From Deltaproteobacteria bacterium (lineage in GTDB: Bacteria; Desulfobacterota; Desulfobulbia; Desulfobulbales; Desulfurivibrionaceae), in the NCBI GenBank assembly GCA_013349295.1, contig DUZW01000025.1:1-48669 (forward strand): a stretch of DNA of 48,669 nucleotides, read 5' to 3'. A program made the translations under genes and the position numbers. The notes beneath the pieces were generated by a model. It made no database searches. It was given only the letters and a program-made list of their open reading frames with translations, and was not told the origin of the DNA. Position 1 is the stretch's first letter; each line of letters starts with the position of its first letter. Below, piece after piece: positions 1 to 8,739 of this stretch.

Positions 1-160
1 TATTAATTCAAGACGATCCGGACCTGTGGTAGGTGTTTTTTTGAAGGGGTTAGCGCCGCTGTCAAAGCAGGTGACGGTCGGAGTATATTTCCCCAAAATT
101 TTCCGCGAGATCGCCCCGCTGTTCCCTCTCCTGCCGCCAACACCGACCCAGAGATCCCCC
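1..160. other. Window edge, no gene assigned
   Basis: The frame of the first gene stays open upstream to about base 26. The extra 45 residues look unlike a signal or membrane segment and precede a natural GTG start at 161. I see no clear promoter or end of a previous gene here. Confidence 0.4.
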
Positions 161-1819
161 GTGACTATTGTCTCAATCATCCCCAGGCAGAAATGGCTTT
201 TTCGCGGCGCAGTGCTTTTGCTTGCGGCCACCATTGCGGCCCTCGCCTTTTATATCTTTGGTTCCTACCAGGCTTTTTTTAACTCCGACGCCGCCATTGC
301 CAACATCCTGGCGGAAGAGATTGTCCGGTCCGGGGATTTTTTTCCGAAAACTTGGTGGTATGTCAATAATGATCTCTGGGTGTTTTATAAGCACTTGCTG
401 TTGATCCCCTGGGCCATGGCCGGCGAAAACAGCTTTTTTGCCCATGGCGTTTCGGTCTTTCTGGTCATCATCGTCACTATGACGGTGCTGGTCCTGCTCC
501 TCAGGGCGCTGGGGCTTTCAAAAACCGCAGCGGTGATGGGGTGCGTCCTCATCGGTCTGGGCTATTCCCCCATGTATCTGCGAGAGGTGTATGGCGAGGC
601 CGCCTACACCTGGTACTTTGCCTTTATCCTCTCCTTCTTTCTCCTTCAGCTTAAGAGCGATTCGCCGTTGTCCGGCAAGGGGTTGCAGCGAACCCTCTTT
701 GCGGTCCTGCTTGTCCTGATTTATCTGGTGGTGATCGAAAATCCGGTGCGGTTTTTTGTTTACTACATCGCGCCGTTCTTCGGCGCTTTCCTGGCGCTGC
801 TCTATGCCGAACGGGATGAATTCTTCGCGGTTGGCATGAGCGGTTGGCGGGCCGTGGTTTTCCCTAAGATCATTCCCTGGGCAGCGGTTATCGGGGCGAT
901 TGTGCTGGCCGCCTTATCCCACAACCTTTTGCTTGCGGGCCTGAATCATGCCGGCGGCGCCAATCAGGCGCTGCTGGTTCCCCTTCAGGATCTGCCGTTT
1001 CATATCGCCTATTCGCTGCTCGGGTTGCTGAATTTTATCGGCGCCGAGTGGGGAAGCAAGGTGGTGCTGGCCTCGATGGAAGGGGTGCTTTCCCTGCTGA
1101 AGCTGGGGCTCTATCCTGTGGCATTGGTTCTTCCCGCGTATTATGCCGGGAAGAATTTTCAAGAGATGGAGCAGAGGCAAAGATATTTCCTGCTCCTTGC
1201 CTACCTCGGCTTTGCCCTGATATTTTTTCTTTACTCGGTGAGCACCCTGCACGAAGGCGCCTACGCAGCCCGCAACAATATCCGCTACATCATCCCGTAT
1301 CTGATGATGATTCTGGTCTGTCCGCTGCTGGTCTGGCGTTTTTTTCCTCCGGTGGCTAAGGGTGTACTTGTCGCGGTCTTTGTTCTCGCTGTTGCCGGGA
1401 CCTGGAAAAACATCTCCCCCGAGGGCTGGCAAGAGACGGCCAAGGGGCGAGCCGATCTGGTGTCCACCCTGGAAAGTCGCGGGCTCCATTTCGGCTATGC
1501 CCCCTACTGGGATTCGCATATCTACACCGTGTTCAGCAAGGGTGCGGTGGCCATCCGTCCCGTTGACATCGACTGGCGCGGACTCGGCCTTTGCCTTTGG
1601 CTTTCCAGCGACCGCTGGTACGAAAAGGATGCGGCCTTCGGCCAGGTGTTCTTCCTGGTGCCCAACGACAAGCTCGACAACTGGAACACCGGGCTCAAAC
1701 AACGCGGTCTGCCCAAGGCTGAGGAGGAATTTCCCCTTGGAAATTACACGGTGTTCGTCTTTGCCGAAAACCCGATTCGCCTGCTCGGAGAAGAACGATG
1801 CTCCCCGAAAGACAGATGA
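161..1819 (+). CDS. GT-C-like polytopic membrane protein (ArnT/PMT-like glycosyltransferase candidate)
   Basis: A 552-residue integral membrane protein with about a dozen hydrophobic segments and a soluble C-terminal part of roughly 130 residues. After the first membrane helix comes an acidic loop 'FNSDAAIANI' (Asp43 when counted from the GTG at 161), the place where GT-C enzymes such as ArnT and PMT carry a catalytic acidic residue. This layout suggests transfer of a sugar from a polyprenyl-phosphate carrier on the periplasmic face. The next gene is a GtrB/ArnC-type GT2 that would make such a donor, which supports the reading. The GTG at 161 was chosen because the membrane domain begins right after it; no strong ribosome site is visible. 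The exact family and substrate cannot be told from the sequence. Confidence 0.6.
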   Translation: MTIVSIIPRQKWLFRGAVLLLAATIAALAFYIFGSYQAFFNSDAAIANILAEEIVRSGDFFPKTWWYVNNDLWVFYKHLLLIPWAMAGENSFFAHGVSVFLVIIVTMTVLVLLLRALGLSKTAAVMGCVLIGLGYSPMYLREVYGEAAYTWYFAFILSFFLLQLKSDSPLSGKGLQRTLFAVLLVLIYLVVIENPVRFFVYYIAPFFGAFLALLYAERDEFFAVGMSGWRAVVFPKIIPWAAVIGAIVLAALSHNLLLAGLNHAGGANQALLVPLQDLPFHIAYSLLGLLNFIGAEWGSKVVLASMEGVLSLLKLGLYPVALVLPAYYAGKNFQEMEQRQRYFLLLAYLGFALIFFLYSVSTLHEGAYAARNNIRYIIPYLMMILVCPLLVWRFFPPVAKGVLVAVFVLAVAGTWKNISPEGWQETAKGRADLVSTLESRGLHFGYAPYWDSHIYTVFSKGAVAIRPVDIDWRGLGLCLWLSSDRWYEKDAAFGQVFFLVPNDKLDNWNTGLKQRGLPKAEEEFPLGNYTVFVFAENPIRLLGEERCSPKDR

Positions 1820-1867
1820 GTTTTCAGGATATTCCTACATCCCGCCGCACCGCGCAGGAGGCGTAAC

Positions 1868-2812
1868 ATGACTGCTCCCGTAAAAATCAGTGTCGTTTCA
1901 CCTGTGTATGGCTGCAGGGAATGTCTGGCTGCTCTCTGTGAAAGGGTTGCCGCAACTCTTGCTCCCATCACCGACGATTTCGAGATTATCCTGGTCAACG
2001 ATGCCTGTCCCCAGGGCTCCTGGGAGAGTATCCAGGCGCTGGCCCGGAAGGATCCGCGGATCAAGGGCATCAACCTCTCCCGCAATTTCGGTCAGCATTA
2101 CGCCATTACCGCCGGACTCGATCATGTCCAGGGCGACTGGGTGGTGGTGATGGACTGCGACCTGCAGGACAAGCCCGAGGAGATAGCCAAGCTCTACGCC
2201 AAGGCCATGGAAGGGTACGACATTGTCTTCGGGCAACGGGTGGAGCGGCAGGACAGCTTTTTCAAGAAGCTCGCCTCCCGGATGTTTTACCGGGTTCTGG
2301 AGTATTTCACCGACACGGAGCACGATAAAACCATCGCCAATTTCGGTATCTTTTCCCGCCAGGTGATCCAAACCGTTAACCGCTACCGGGAGCAGAACCG
2401 CTCCTTCCCGCTTTTTGTGAAGATCGCCGGCTTCAAGAGAACCCAGATTCCGGTGCAGCACGACGACCGGTTGTACGGCAAGTCGTCCTATAATCTTGCA
2501 AAGTTGATTAATCTCGCCATCGACTCCATCGTGGCCCACTCGAACAAGCCTTTGCGGCTTTTCATCCAGTTGGGATTTTTCATTTCCCTGGGCAGCATGC
2601 TCTATGCCTTCTGGCTTTTCCTGAGGTATTTTCTCTACGGCGACGTCACGGAGGGGTGGACCAGTCTGATGGTCTCGATGTTTTTCATGTTCGGGCTTCT
2701 CTTCGGTATTTTGGGGATCCTGGGCCTCTATATCGGCAAGATCTTTGATGAAGCGAAAAAACGTCCCCTCTACATCATCCGGGAAGCCGTCAATCTTGAG
2801 CCGAACCCATGA
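1868..2812 (+). CDS. Family 2 glycosyltransferase, polyprenyl-phosphate sugar synthase type (GtrB/ArnC-like)
   Basis: A 314-residue protein with an N-terminal GT-A domain: 'ISVVSPVYG' at the start, 'ILVNDACPQGSW' near residue 41 and a DxD-like 'MDCDLQDKP' at 95-103. Two hydrophobic segments follow at about 229-251 and 263-290. This is the architecture of dolichol-phosphate-mannose synthase, GtrB and ArnC, which load a nucleotide sugar onto undecaprenyl phosphate at the inner face of the membrane. A strong AGGAGG ribosome site precedes the ATG, and the stop overlaps the next start by 4 nt. It probably prepares the donor for the upstream GT-C-like protein. The sugar is unknown; the aminotransferase two genes on suggests a 4-amino sugar. 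Confidence 0.87.
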   Translation: MTAPVKISVVSPVYGCRECLAALCERVAATLAPITDDFEIILVNDACPQGSWESIQALARKDPRIKGINLSRNFGQHYAITAGLDHVQGDWVVVMDCDLQDKPEEIAKLYAKAMEGYDIVFGQRVERQDSFFKKLASRMFYRVLEYFTDTEHDKTIANFGIFSRQVIQTVNRYREQNRSFPLFVKIAGFKRTQIPVQHDDRLYGKSSYNLAKLINLAIDSIVAHSNKPLRLFIQLGFFISLGSMLYAFWLFLRYFLYGDVTEGWTSLMVSMFFMFGLLFGILGILGLYIGKIFDEAKKRPLYIIREAVNLEPNP

Positions 2813-3492
2813 AAAAAATAGCCATTCTTCAGTCCAACTACATCCCCTGGAAGGGATATTTCGACCTGATCCGCAGCGTCGACGAGTTCGTGCTCTACGA
2901 TGACATGCAGTACACCAAGAACGACTGGCGCAACCGCAACAAGATCAAGACCCGGGAAGGCCTTGTCTGGCTCACCATTCCCGTGCGGCAGGAGACACTG
3001 CACCAGACGATCCGGGAGACAAAGATCAGCAACCCCCTTTGGCACAAGCAGCACTGGAAGACGCTTGCCCAGAACTACGCCAAGGCCGCGCATTTTAAGG
3101 AGTACAAGGAGATTTTCGAGGAGCTGTACCTGGGCGCCACCGAAACCTATCTCAGCGAGATAAACCGCAAATTCCTGGTGGCCATCAATGCGCTGCTGGG
3201 CATCACCACTACCATCCGCTGTTCCAGCGAATTCACCCTGGCTCCGGGCAAGAGCGAGCGGTTGCTGGAGTTATGCAAAAATCTGGGGGCGACCAGCTAT
3301 CTGAGCGGGCCTGCCGCCAAAGACTATCTCGACGTCCCGCTTTTTACGGAGGCGGGAATAGAGGTCGAATGGATGGATTACAGCGGCTATCCCGAATACA
3401 CCCAGCTTTTCCCCCCCTTTGAGCACGGGGTGAGTATTGTGGATTTATTGTTCAACGAGGGCGCCGATGCCCGGAAATTCATGAAAGGCTAA
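2809..3492 (+). CDS. WbqC family protein
   Basis: A 227-residue soluble protein opening with 'KKIAILQSNYIPWKGYFD' and carrying 'DDMQYTKNDWRNRNKIK', the hallmark N-terminal region of the WbqC family (PF08889). Family members occur in O-antigen and capsule clusters next to amino-sugar genes, but I know of no settled biochemical role. The ATG overlaps the GT2 stop (ATGA) and the aminotransferase starts 5 nt after its stop, so it is translated with them. A role in acylating or otherwise modifying the amino sugar is only a guess from position. Confidence 0.82.
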   Translation: MKKIAILQSNYIPWKGYFDLIRSVDEFVLYDDMQYTKNDWRNRNKIKTREGLVWLTIPVRQETLHQTIRETKISNPLWHKQHWKTLAQNYAKAAHFKEYKEIFEELYLGATETYLSEINRKFLVAINALLGITTTIRCSSEFTLAPGKSERLLELCKNLGATSYLSGPAAKDYLDVPLFTEAGIEVEWMDYSGYPEYTQLFPPFEHGVSIVDLLFNEGADARKFMKG

Positions 3493-3497
3493 TACCG

Positions 3498-4634
3498 ATG
3501 ATCCCCTTCAACAAGCCCCCCCACACAGGCAACGAAGAGCAGTACGTTCTTGCGGCGATGAAGAGCCCGCAAATCTCCGGCGACGGCGAGTTTGGCAAGC
3601 GTTGCCAGCGCTGGTTCGAAGCCCGGCTCGGCTGCCGGAAGACCCTGCTCACCCCCTCATGCACCCATGCCCTGGAGATGGCCGCGATTCTTATCGGCAT
3701 CGAGCCGGGGGATGAGGTGATCATGCCCAGCTATACCTTTGTCAGCACCGCCAACGCCTTTGCCCTGCGCGGCGCCCGCATCGTCTTCGTCGACATCCGC
3801 CCGGACACCATGAACATCGACGAAACGCGGATCGAGGCGGCGATCACCCCGCAGACCAAGGCCATCGTGCCGGTGCATTATGCCGGAGTGGGCTGCGAGA
3901 TGGACGCCATCATGACCCTGGCGGAAAAATACGGCCTTTTTGTCATCGAGGATGCGGCCCAGGGCATGATGAGTCGCTACAAAGGCCGACCGCTGGGGAC
4001 CATCGGCCATCTCGGCGCCTACAGCTTCCATGAAACCAAGAACTACACCAGCGGCGGCGAAGGCGGATTGCTGATCATCAACGATGGGCGGTTTGCCGAG
4101 CGTGCCGAGATCATCCGCGAAAAAGGGACCAACCGCAGCCAGTTCTTCCGCGGCATGGTGGACAAGTACAGCTGGGTGGACATCGGCAGCAGCTACCTGC
4201 CTTCCGAACTCCAGGCCGCCTATCTCTGGGGGCAGTTGGAGATGGCGGAGGCCATCAACGCCGACCGGCTCGCAAGCTGGCTGGCCTACCGCGACAAACT
4301 GAGCCCCCTTGCGGCGACTGGAGTCATCGAGCTCCCCGTGGTCACGGAAACCTGCGAGCACAATGCGCATATGTTCTATGTCAAGGTCAAGGATCTGGAA
4401 GAGCGCACCGAGCTTCTGTCGCAATGCAGGGAGGAGGCCATCTGGGCGGTGTTTCACTATGTGCCGTTGCACAGCGCGCCGGCCGGGCTGAAATACGGGC
4501 GCTTTTCCGGCAGGGATATCTATACTACCAGCCAGAGCGAACGGCTCATCCGGTTGCCCCTCTATTATGGCATTACCGGGGAAGAGATTGACACGGTCTG
4601 TATGAAAATCAAGGAATGGAGCGAGAAAAACTGA
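3498..4634 (+). CDS. rffA: DegT/DnrJ/EryC1/StrS aminotransferase, WecE (RffA)-like
   Basis: A 378-residue PLP-dependent sugar aminotransferase of full length for the family. Visible landmarks are 'TPSCTHALEMAA' (phosphate-binding region), 'EDAAQ' with Asp152 for the pyridine nitrogen, and 'SFHETKNYTSGGEGG' with Lys181 as the Schiff-base lysine. The last motif and the start 'IPFNKPPHTGNE' match WecE/RffA, which converts dTDP-4-keto-6-deoxyglucose to dTDP-4-amino-4,6-dideoxygalactose using glutamate. No RmlA or RmlB gene is in the window, so the substrate must be made elsewhere. It shares its stop with the next start (TGATG). ArnB-like or PglE-like specificity is the main alternative. Confidence 0.85.
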   Translation: MIPFNKPPHTGNEEQYVLAAMKSPQISGDGEFGKRCQRWFEARLGCRKTLLTPSCTHALEMAAILIGIEPGDEVIMPSYTFVSTANAFALRGARIVFVDIRPDTMNIDETRIEAAITPQTKAIVPVHYAGVGCEMDAIMTLAEKYGLFVIEDAAQGMMSRYKGRPLGTIGHLGAYSFHETKNYTSGGEGGLLIINDGRFAERAEIIREKGTNRSQFFRGMVDKYSWVDIGSSYLPSELQAAYLWGQLEMAEAINADRLASWLAYRDKLSPLAATGVIELPVVTETCEHNAHMFYVKVKDLEERTELLSQCREEAIWAVFHYVPLHSAPAGLKYGRFSGRDIYTTSQSERLIRLPLYYGITGEEIDTVCMKIKEWSEKN

Positions 4635-4996
4635 TGGCACATCTCTATATTTTCGGCACCATACTCTTCACCGTTTACGGTCAGTTGATCATCAAATGGC
4701 GGATACCCTTTCATGGGGCGTTGCCAGGGGAGATGCTCCCCAAGCTGATCTTTCTGCTTAAGCTGTTTTTCGACCCCTTCATCATGAGCGGCTTTGTCGC
4801 GGCTTTTCTGGCCTCACTCTGCTGGATGGCCGCCATGACCGCCTTTGACCTCAGCTATGCCTATCCCTTCATGGGCCTCAACTTTGTTCTGGTCTTCCTG
4901 GCCTCCGCAGTTCTGCTCAGCGAACAGGTCACCCTGTACAAGGTTTCCGGCCTGATCCTCATCGTACTGGGGATCGTCATCTCAAGCAGGGGCTGA
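4634..4996 (+). CDS. Small EamA/SMR-type membrane protein (ArnE-like lipid-sugar flippase subunit candidate)
   Basis: A 120-residue protein of four predicted membrane helices with the EamA end 'VSGLILIVLGIVISSRG'. The size and the ending 'SEQVTLYKVSGLILI' resemble ArnE/ArnF and other single-EamA proteins that flip undecaprenyl-phosphate amino sugars. The ATG at 4634 overlaps the upstream stop (TGATG), a sign of translational coupling, and was preferred over the in-frame ATG at 4616. Being last in an operon with a GT2, a 4-aminotransferase and a GT-C-like protein supports a flippase role. ArnE normally works with a second small subunit, which is absent here, so it may act as a homodimer. Confidence 0.7.
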   Translation: MAHLYIFGTILFTVYGQLIIKWRIPFHGALPGEMLPKLIFLLKLFFDPFIMSGFVAAFLASLCWMAAMTAFDLSYAYPFMGLNFVLVFLASAVLLSEQVTLYKVSGLILIVLGIVISSRG

Positions 4997-5027
4997 GCTG
5001 CGGAAGTCCTTCCAGCCCCTCTTTTTG
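4988..5027 (+). terminator. Rho-independent terminator
   Basis: An 8-bp perfect stem AGGGGCTG (4988-4995) / CAGCCCCT (5013-5020) is followed by C and five T. It overlaps the stop codon of the small EamA gene and closes the first operon. The opposite strand lacks a T run after the stem, so it probably works in one direction. Confidence 0.85.
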
Positions 5028-5051
5028 TTGCACTCTTTGTGAAAAATCCTG

Positions 5052-6209
5052 TTAGAGAACCGGATTCCTGTGATAGATGTCGGGCCGGAACTGAACCGTG
5101 CCTTCGGAATCGACCCAGGCAGTCATGTAGACGATATGGATGGCTATGGGGGCGGGGATGTTGATGTACTGTGTCTTTTTCCGGGTAATTGCCGCGGTGA
5201 GGGAATCCATGGTGCCCAGCTTGGTGCCTTTAAGAAGGTACACTGCAAGATCCAACGGCTTTGCGACGCGGATACAGCCCGAGCTGAAGGTGCGGGAGTC
5301 CTTTTGGAACAGCTCGCGGGCCGGGGTGTCGTGCAGATAGACATCGTAGGGGTTGGGAAAGAGGAACTTTACCTGGCCGAGGGCGTTATCCGGGCCGGAG
5401 GGCTGGCTCAACCGGTAGGGGAAGTGCTCCTGGGTAAGCTTTGTCCAGTCGACGGTGGCCGGGTCAATGGCTGCGCTTTGCTTCCTGTCGCGGAAAACCC
5501 GCAGGTGCAATTGGGCAAGATAGCCGGGATCTTTTTGGATCTTTGGAAGCAGATCCTTGGTGGCGATGGAGTGCGGCACCTCCCAGTTCGGATTGAGCAC
5601 CAGGGTAGCGATGCGTCCGGTGAATACCGGGGTTTGCCGGTAGGTTTTTCCGACAATTACGGGCATGGAGAGGACGGGTTTGCCGTTCTCGAACAGCTTG
5701 AGGGTGAAGTCGGCGATGTTCACCAGGATATGGCGGGGTTCAAGCAGTTGCGGCAGCGGCTGGCAGCGTTCAAGGCTTGCGGTGAGCTGGCGGATGCGTT
5801 CGCTGATGGGGACATTGAGTGCGGCCAGGGTGTTGGGGCCGACCACCCCGTCGGCGGTGAGGCCGTGGCGGGTCTGAAACCTCTGCACCGCCTCCATAAG
5901 GGGGGTGTCGAAATGATCTCCCTGAGCCGTCGTCGCAGCCAGATCTCCGCTGGTGAGCAGGCGTTTTTTCAGTAAAGAAATGCGTTCGTTTGCATCCCCT
6001 TCGTGCAGGCTGGGACCATCAGGAACCCTGACCCAGCCGCCCTGGTCGGCAAGCTGTTGATACTGGGCAAGGGATTTTTCCAGCGCCGGGAGCAGGCAGA
6101 GTTCTCCCAGTGGAGTCGGCGTTTCCGCTGCCGCCGGGGCGGACGCGAAAAGCAAAGAGACGATAAGGGCAAAACAGCATAACCGGAAGAGATTCGTGGC
6201 AAAGGACAT
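5052..6209 (-). CDS. L,D-transpeptidase, YcbB/LdtD-like, with peptidoglycan-binding domain
   Basis: A 385-residue secreted protein: signal peptide (hydrophobic 'FALIVSLLFASAPAAA'), a PG_binding_1 domain at about residues 96-132 ('AVQRFQTRHGLTADGVVGP'), and a C-terminal YkuD-type catalytic domain. The active-site block 'FSSGCIRV' places the nucleophilic cysteine at about residue 312, with 'YLHDTPA' carrying the expected histidine upstream. LdtD-type enzymes form 3-3 crosslinks between diaminopimelate residues in the periplasm. ATG 6209 was chosen because it gives a clean signal peptide; a TTG at 6242 is possible and no strong ribosome site is visible. It lies 26 nt after the MepK-like gene, the same pairing as E. 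coli ycbB-ycbK. Confidence 0.88.
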   Translation of the reverse strand: MSFATNLFRLCCFALIVSLLFASAPAAAETPTPLGELCLLPALEKSLAQYQQLADQGGWVRVPDGPSLHEGDANERISLLKKRLLTSGDLAATTAQGDHFDTPLMEAVQRFQTRHGLTADGVVGPNTLAALNVPISERIRQLTASLERCQPLPQLLEPRHILVNIADFTLKLFENGKPVLSMPVIVGKTYRQTPVFTGRIATLVLNPNWEVPHSIATKDLLPKIQKDPGYLAQLHLRVFRDRKQSAAIDPATVDWTKLTQEHFPYRLSQPSGPDNALGQVKFLFPNPYDVYLHDTPARELFQKDSRTFSSGCIRVAKPLDLAVYLLKGTKLGTMDSLTAAITRKKTQYINIPAPIAIHIVYMTAWVDSEGTVQFRPDIYHRNPVL

Positions 6210-6235
6210 GGGAGTAAGTGTCGTTGTCGGCCGGA

Positions 6236-6790
6236 CTACCAAGTGCGGAAGGATCCGGAATCGATATGGACGAAATCCTCGCTGGGATAATAGCCGACTC
6301 CGCCAAGGCGAAAAGAGAGCGCGGTGCGCTGCAGTGTGGACAGAGCCGTGCCCGGGATGCGGATGTCGATGGCGCGTCCTTCTAGGTGCAGGCTGTGCTT
6401 TGCCACCTTGTGGCCGAGGCTCAGCAGGTGGTTGTTGTATTTCGGCGAGCGGTAGCCGGAGATCACATGGATTTCGTTGTTACAGCCCAGTTGGGTGTTT
6501 ACCAGATCGAGAAAATCCAGGGTTTGGGGATCAATGGGGTGCTGTTCGTTTGTGTGGTGGCAGCGCAACAGCCGGTTCAGCTCGGTAATGGCCTGCGGGT
6601 TATACTCACCATCCGGATCGCGATAGGTGGTGGTGAGTTTTTCGCCGGTATGGATGTTGTACAGGTTCAGTCGGCCCGACGGCTGTTGTTTCGTGGAAAA
6701 ACCGGCCAGCGCCGTTCCGGGGTGGAGAAAGGCAAGGGTTGTCAGCAGCGAGGCTTTGAGAAAAGAGCGTCTGGCGGTGGGACCGGGCAT
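6236..6790 (-). CDS. MepK/YcbK-like murein endopeptidase (DUF882, M15 fold), Tat-exported
   Basis: A 184-residue protein with a twin-arginine signal ('RRSFLKASLLTTLAF') and a C-terminal peptidase_M15-like domain. The metal ligands are visible as HxxxxxxD in 'HLEGRAID' and a later 'FVHIDSG', after the typical 'SGYRSPKYN'. E. coli MepK cuts D-Ala-mDAP and mDAP-mDAP bridges, so this enzyme would open the crosslinks its neighbour makes. The start at 6790 is fixed by an AGGAGA ribosome site 6 nt upstream; the longer frame to 6874 lacks one. The pair is probably co-transcribed, with the peptidase first. Confidence 0.85.
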   Translation of the reverse strand: MPGPTARRSFLKASLLTTLAFLHPGTALAGFSTKQQPSGRLNLYNIHTGEKLTTTYRDPDGEYNPQAITELNRLLRCHHTNEQHPIDPQTLDFLDLVNTQLGCNNEIHVISGYRSPKYNNHLLSLGHKVAKHSLHLEGRAIDIRIPGTALSTLQRTALSFRLGGVGYYPSEDFVHIDSGSFRTW

Positions 6791-7343
6791 GCAAGATTCT
6801 CCTGATTTGTTGGGGAAGCGGCTGGGTGGTAAGTGTGGGTGCGGAGAGGGCTGCTCCGCATGAAGTCGTCGCAACGATTGTCATTCTAACCGTATTTGCC
6901 CGGAGTTGCCGCATTTTTTTAAATAGTCGGATTGAGATGGGGCCGTGGATCTTGAAGATTTTATTGGCCCGGCGATTCAATAACTCCTGTCCGCATGCAT
7001 TAATTGGTGGTTTGCCGGGGCTCTCCCGCACGGAATCAAGGGGCTTGTTTGCGCGTGTCAAAGGGGGGTTTCGGAGTTTTGTCGGAGGCGTGAAATCGTC
7101 TAGTATTTTTTCGGTATTTCATTTGGATGAGATACGGGGTATAAATTTGATATTTACGCTGTAACCGTATCTTGCAGCAGACAATGAGCCTCTTGCAAAA
7201 CTCCGGAACGTTCCCTCTCCTGGCGGGAGAGGGGAAGTTAATTTGGCAGAGTTTTGCCGGAGGCTCCATCATATAGTTGGTTTTTCTGACCGCATGAAAT
7301 ATTATTTTTTTTGTGAGTTGTCGGAAAGAGGGGAGAGGGCGTG
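6791..7343. other. Intergenic region between divergent genes
   Basis: About 550 bases between the minus-strand MepK-like gene and the plus-strand GGDEF gene. It must hold promoters for both directions, but I see no convincing -35/-10 pair. Its one clear structure is the palindromic element at 7186-7266. Confidence 0.5.
7186..7266. repeat. MITE-like palindromic element, copy A
   Basis: Left end GAGCCTCTTGCAAAACTC and right end GAGTTTTGCCGGAGGCTC are inverted repeats matching at 16 of 18 positions. Between them is a second hairpin, CCCTCTC with GAGAGGG. The same left end opens the longer element at 13281-13433. There is no coding capacity. It ends 77 nt before the GGDEF gene, so it lies in or near that gene's leader. 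Confidence 0.7.
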
Positions 7344-8492
7344 ATGGAGGCGGTCAGGAAAGCTGTATTGGCATGCATGTGTAACTGCACCCCGGATGAC
7401 GATCTGGTTGCAAGCCTGAATGCCGTTATTGAGCAAGAGGGGCAACAGGCCTGCAGGATAATCATGGATATGGTGGCGCATCGCGATTGTGATGCGCCGG
7501 AGGCCGTGCACCATTGGGAGGCAATCCTGGCCCATCGCACAGAGTTGTCGCGGGTCATCGGTCGTAGCGTAAGTCTTCCGACCGCTGTTTGTGACTATCT
7601 TCACTGGATTGATAAAAGCATCGGCTGTCCGAAACTTATCGATATCGGCAAATTTGAGGAGATTTTCAAGCAAGCGCGGCGGGATTTTCTGACCGGTCTT
7701 TATAATCGCCAGGAGTTTGAAGAAGCGATCGGCAGAGAGATTGCCAGGGCGAAACGGTACGAGAGAAAGGTATCGCTTCTGTTTTTCGATCTGGATTCCT
7801 TTAAGAAGTTAAATGACCAATACGGACATCTGGCCGGCGACAAGGCGTTACAGTATCTCGCCGAAATCATAGGGAAAAATAAGCGTGAGGAGGATGTCGT
7901 CGCCCGCTATGGCGGCGATGAATTCGTGATGCTCTTGCCGGACACCGGCAAAGAAGATGCCTTGCGCCTTGCGGAAAGATTCCGGAGGATGGTGGAGAGT
8001 CGGCGGATTCCTTTTGAAGGCCATTCCTTGCCGATAACCATAAGCGGGGGGGTGGCCACTTGTCCGGATGATGCGCAAGCTGCCGTTAAACTTATCCAGT
8101 GTGCGGATCATGCTCTGCATGTTGCGAAACGCCAGGGTAAGAATTCCTTTCTCGGATATAAAAAAGAAGCGCGCAGGTTTGTGCGGCTTCCATTTTTTGA
8201 GAAAATTAAAGGGAGAACCGTGTCGGACAATGCGAATGTCGACCTGCTGGCGGAAAGCAAGAATCTCGGTTCCGGGGGTATGCTTCTGGAAAACGATTTT
8301 CCGGTTCATGTCGGGTCGGTTCTTGAGCTTTGTATCGTTTTAGCCGGGCAGGCTGTTACGGTGCGTGGAGAAGTCGTCCGCATCGGTGAGTTGGCTACGA
8401 ACCGGTTTGATCTCGGCGTTTCTTTTTTGGCTCAACAGGAGCCTGCCCAAATGGTCTTGGATAATTATGTGTTGAACAGCCTCCGCCAATAA
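7344..8492 (+). CDS. Diguanylate cyclase with C-terminal PilZ domain
   Basis: A 382-residue cytoplasmic protein. Residues about 1-105 are an unassigned helical region. The GGDEF domain follows from 'DFLTGLYNRQEFEEAI', with 'FFDLDSFKKLND' and an intact active site 'RYGGDEF' at 189-195. The product-inhibition site is present: R181-E-E-D184 exactly five residues before GGDEF. A PilZ-like domain ends the protein, with an RxxxR at about 277-281 and 'NLGSGGM' near 307-313. It should make c-di-GMP from two GTP and also bind it. ATG 7344 directly follows a GTG at 7341; either could start, both behind a purine-rich GAGGGGAGAGGG. Confidence 0.92.
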   Translation: MEAVRKAVLACMCNCTPDDDLVASLNAVIEQEGQQACRIIMDMVAHRDCDAPEAVHHWEAILAHRTELSRVIGRSVSLPTAVCDYLHWIDKSIGCPKLIDIGKFEEIFKQARRDFLTGLYNRQEFEEAIGREIARAKRYERKVSLLFFDLDSFKKLNDQYGHLAGDKALQYLAEIIGKNKREEDVVARYGGDEFVMLLPDTGKEDALRLAERFRRMVESRRIPFEGHSLPITISGGVATCPDDAQAAVKLIQCADHALHVAKRQGKNSFLGYKKEARRFVRLPFFEKIKGRTVSDNANVDLLAESKNLGSGGMLLENDFPVHVGSVLELCIVLAGQAVTVRGEVVRIGELATNRFDLGVSFLAQQEPAQMVLDNYVLNSLRQ

Positions 8493-8739
8493 GGTACTAA
8501 TCAGTACTATGTATTGTTTCTGCAGCGAGAATCACCATTTTCCGGCAGAAAAATTCGCCAAAGCAAAAAGAATCATCTCTCCCCTTATAGGGAAGTGGAA
8601 GCCTGCTGTAAAAAAGAAAACCGGATACTGCTGGGAGGGAGTGGCGGCATGATCTTTATGGGTTGGCCGCCCTGTTTCCGTACAACCTGTAGCGCTGCAA
8701 CGCGCTTGCAGGTGGCCTTTTTGTCTCAATCGGGTGGAC

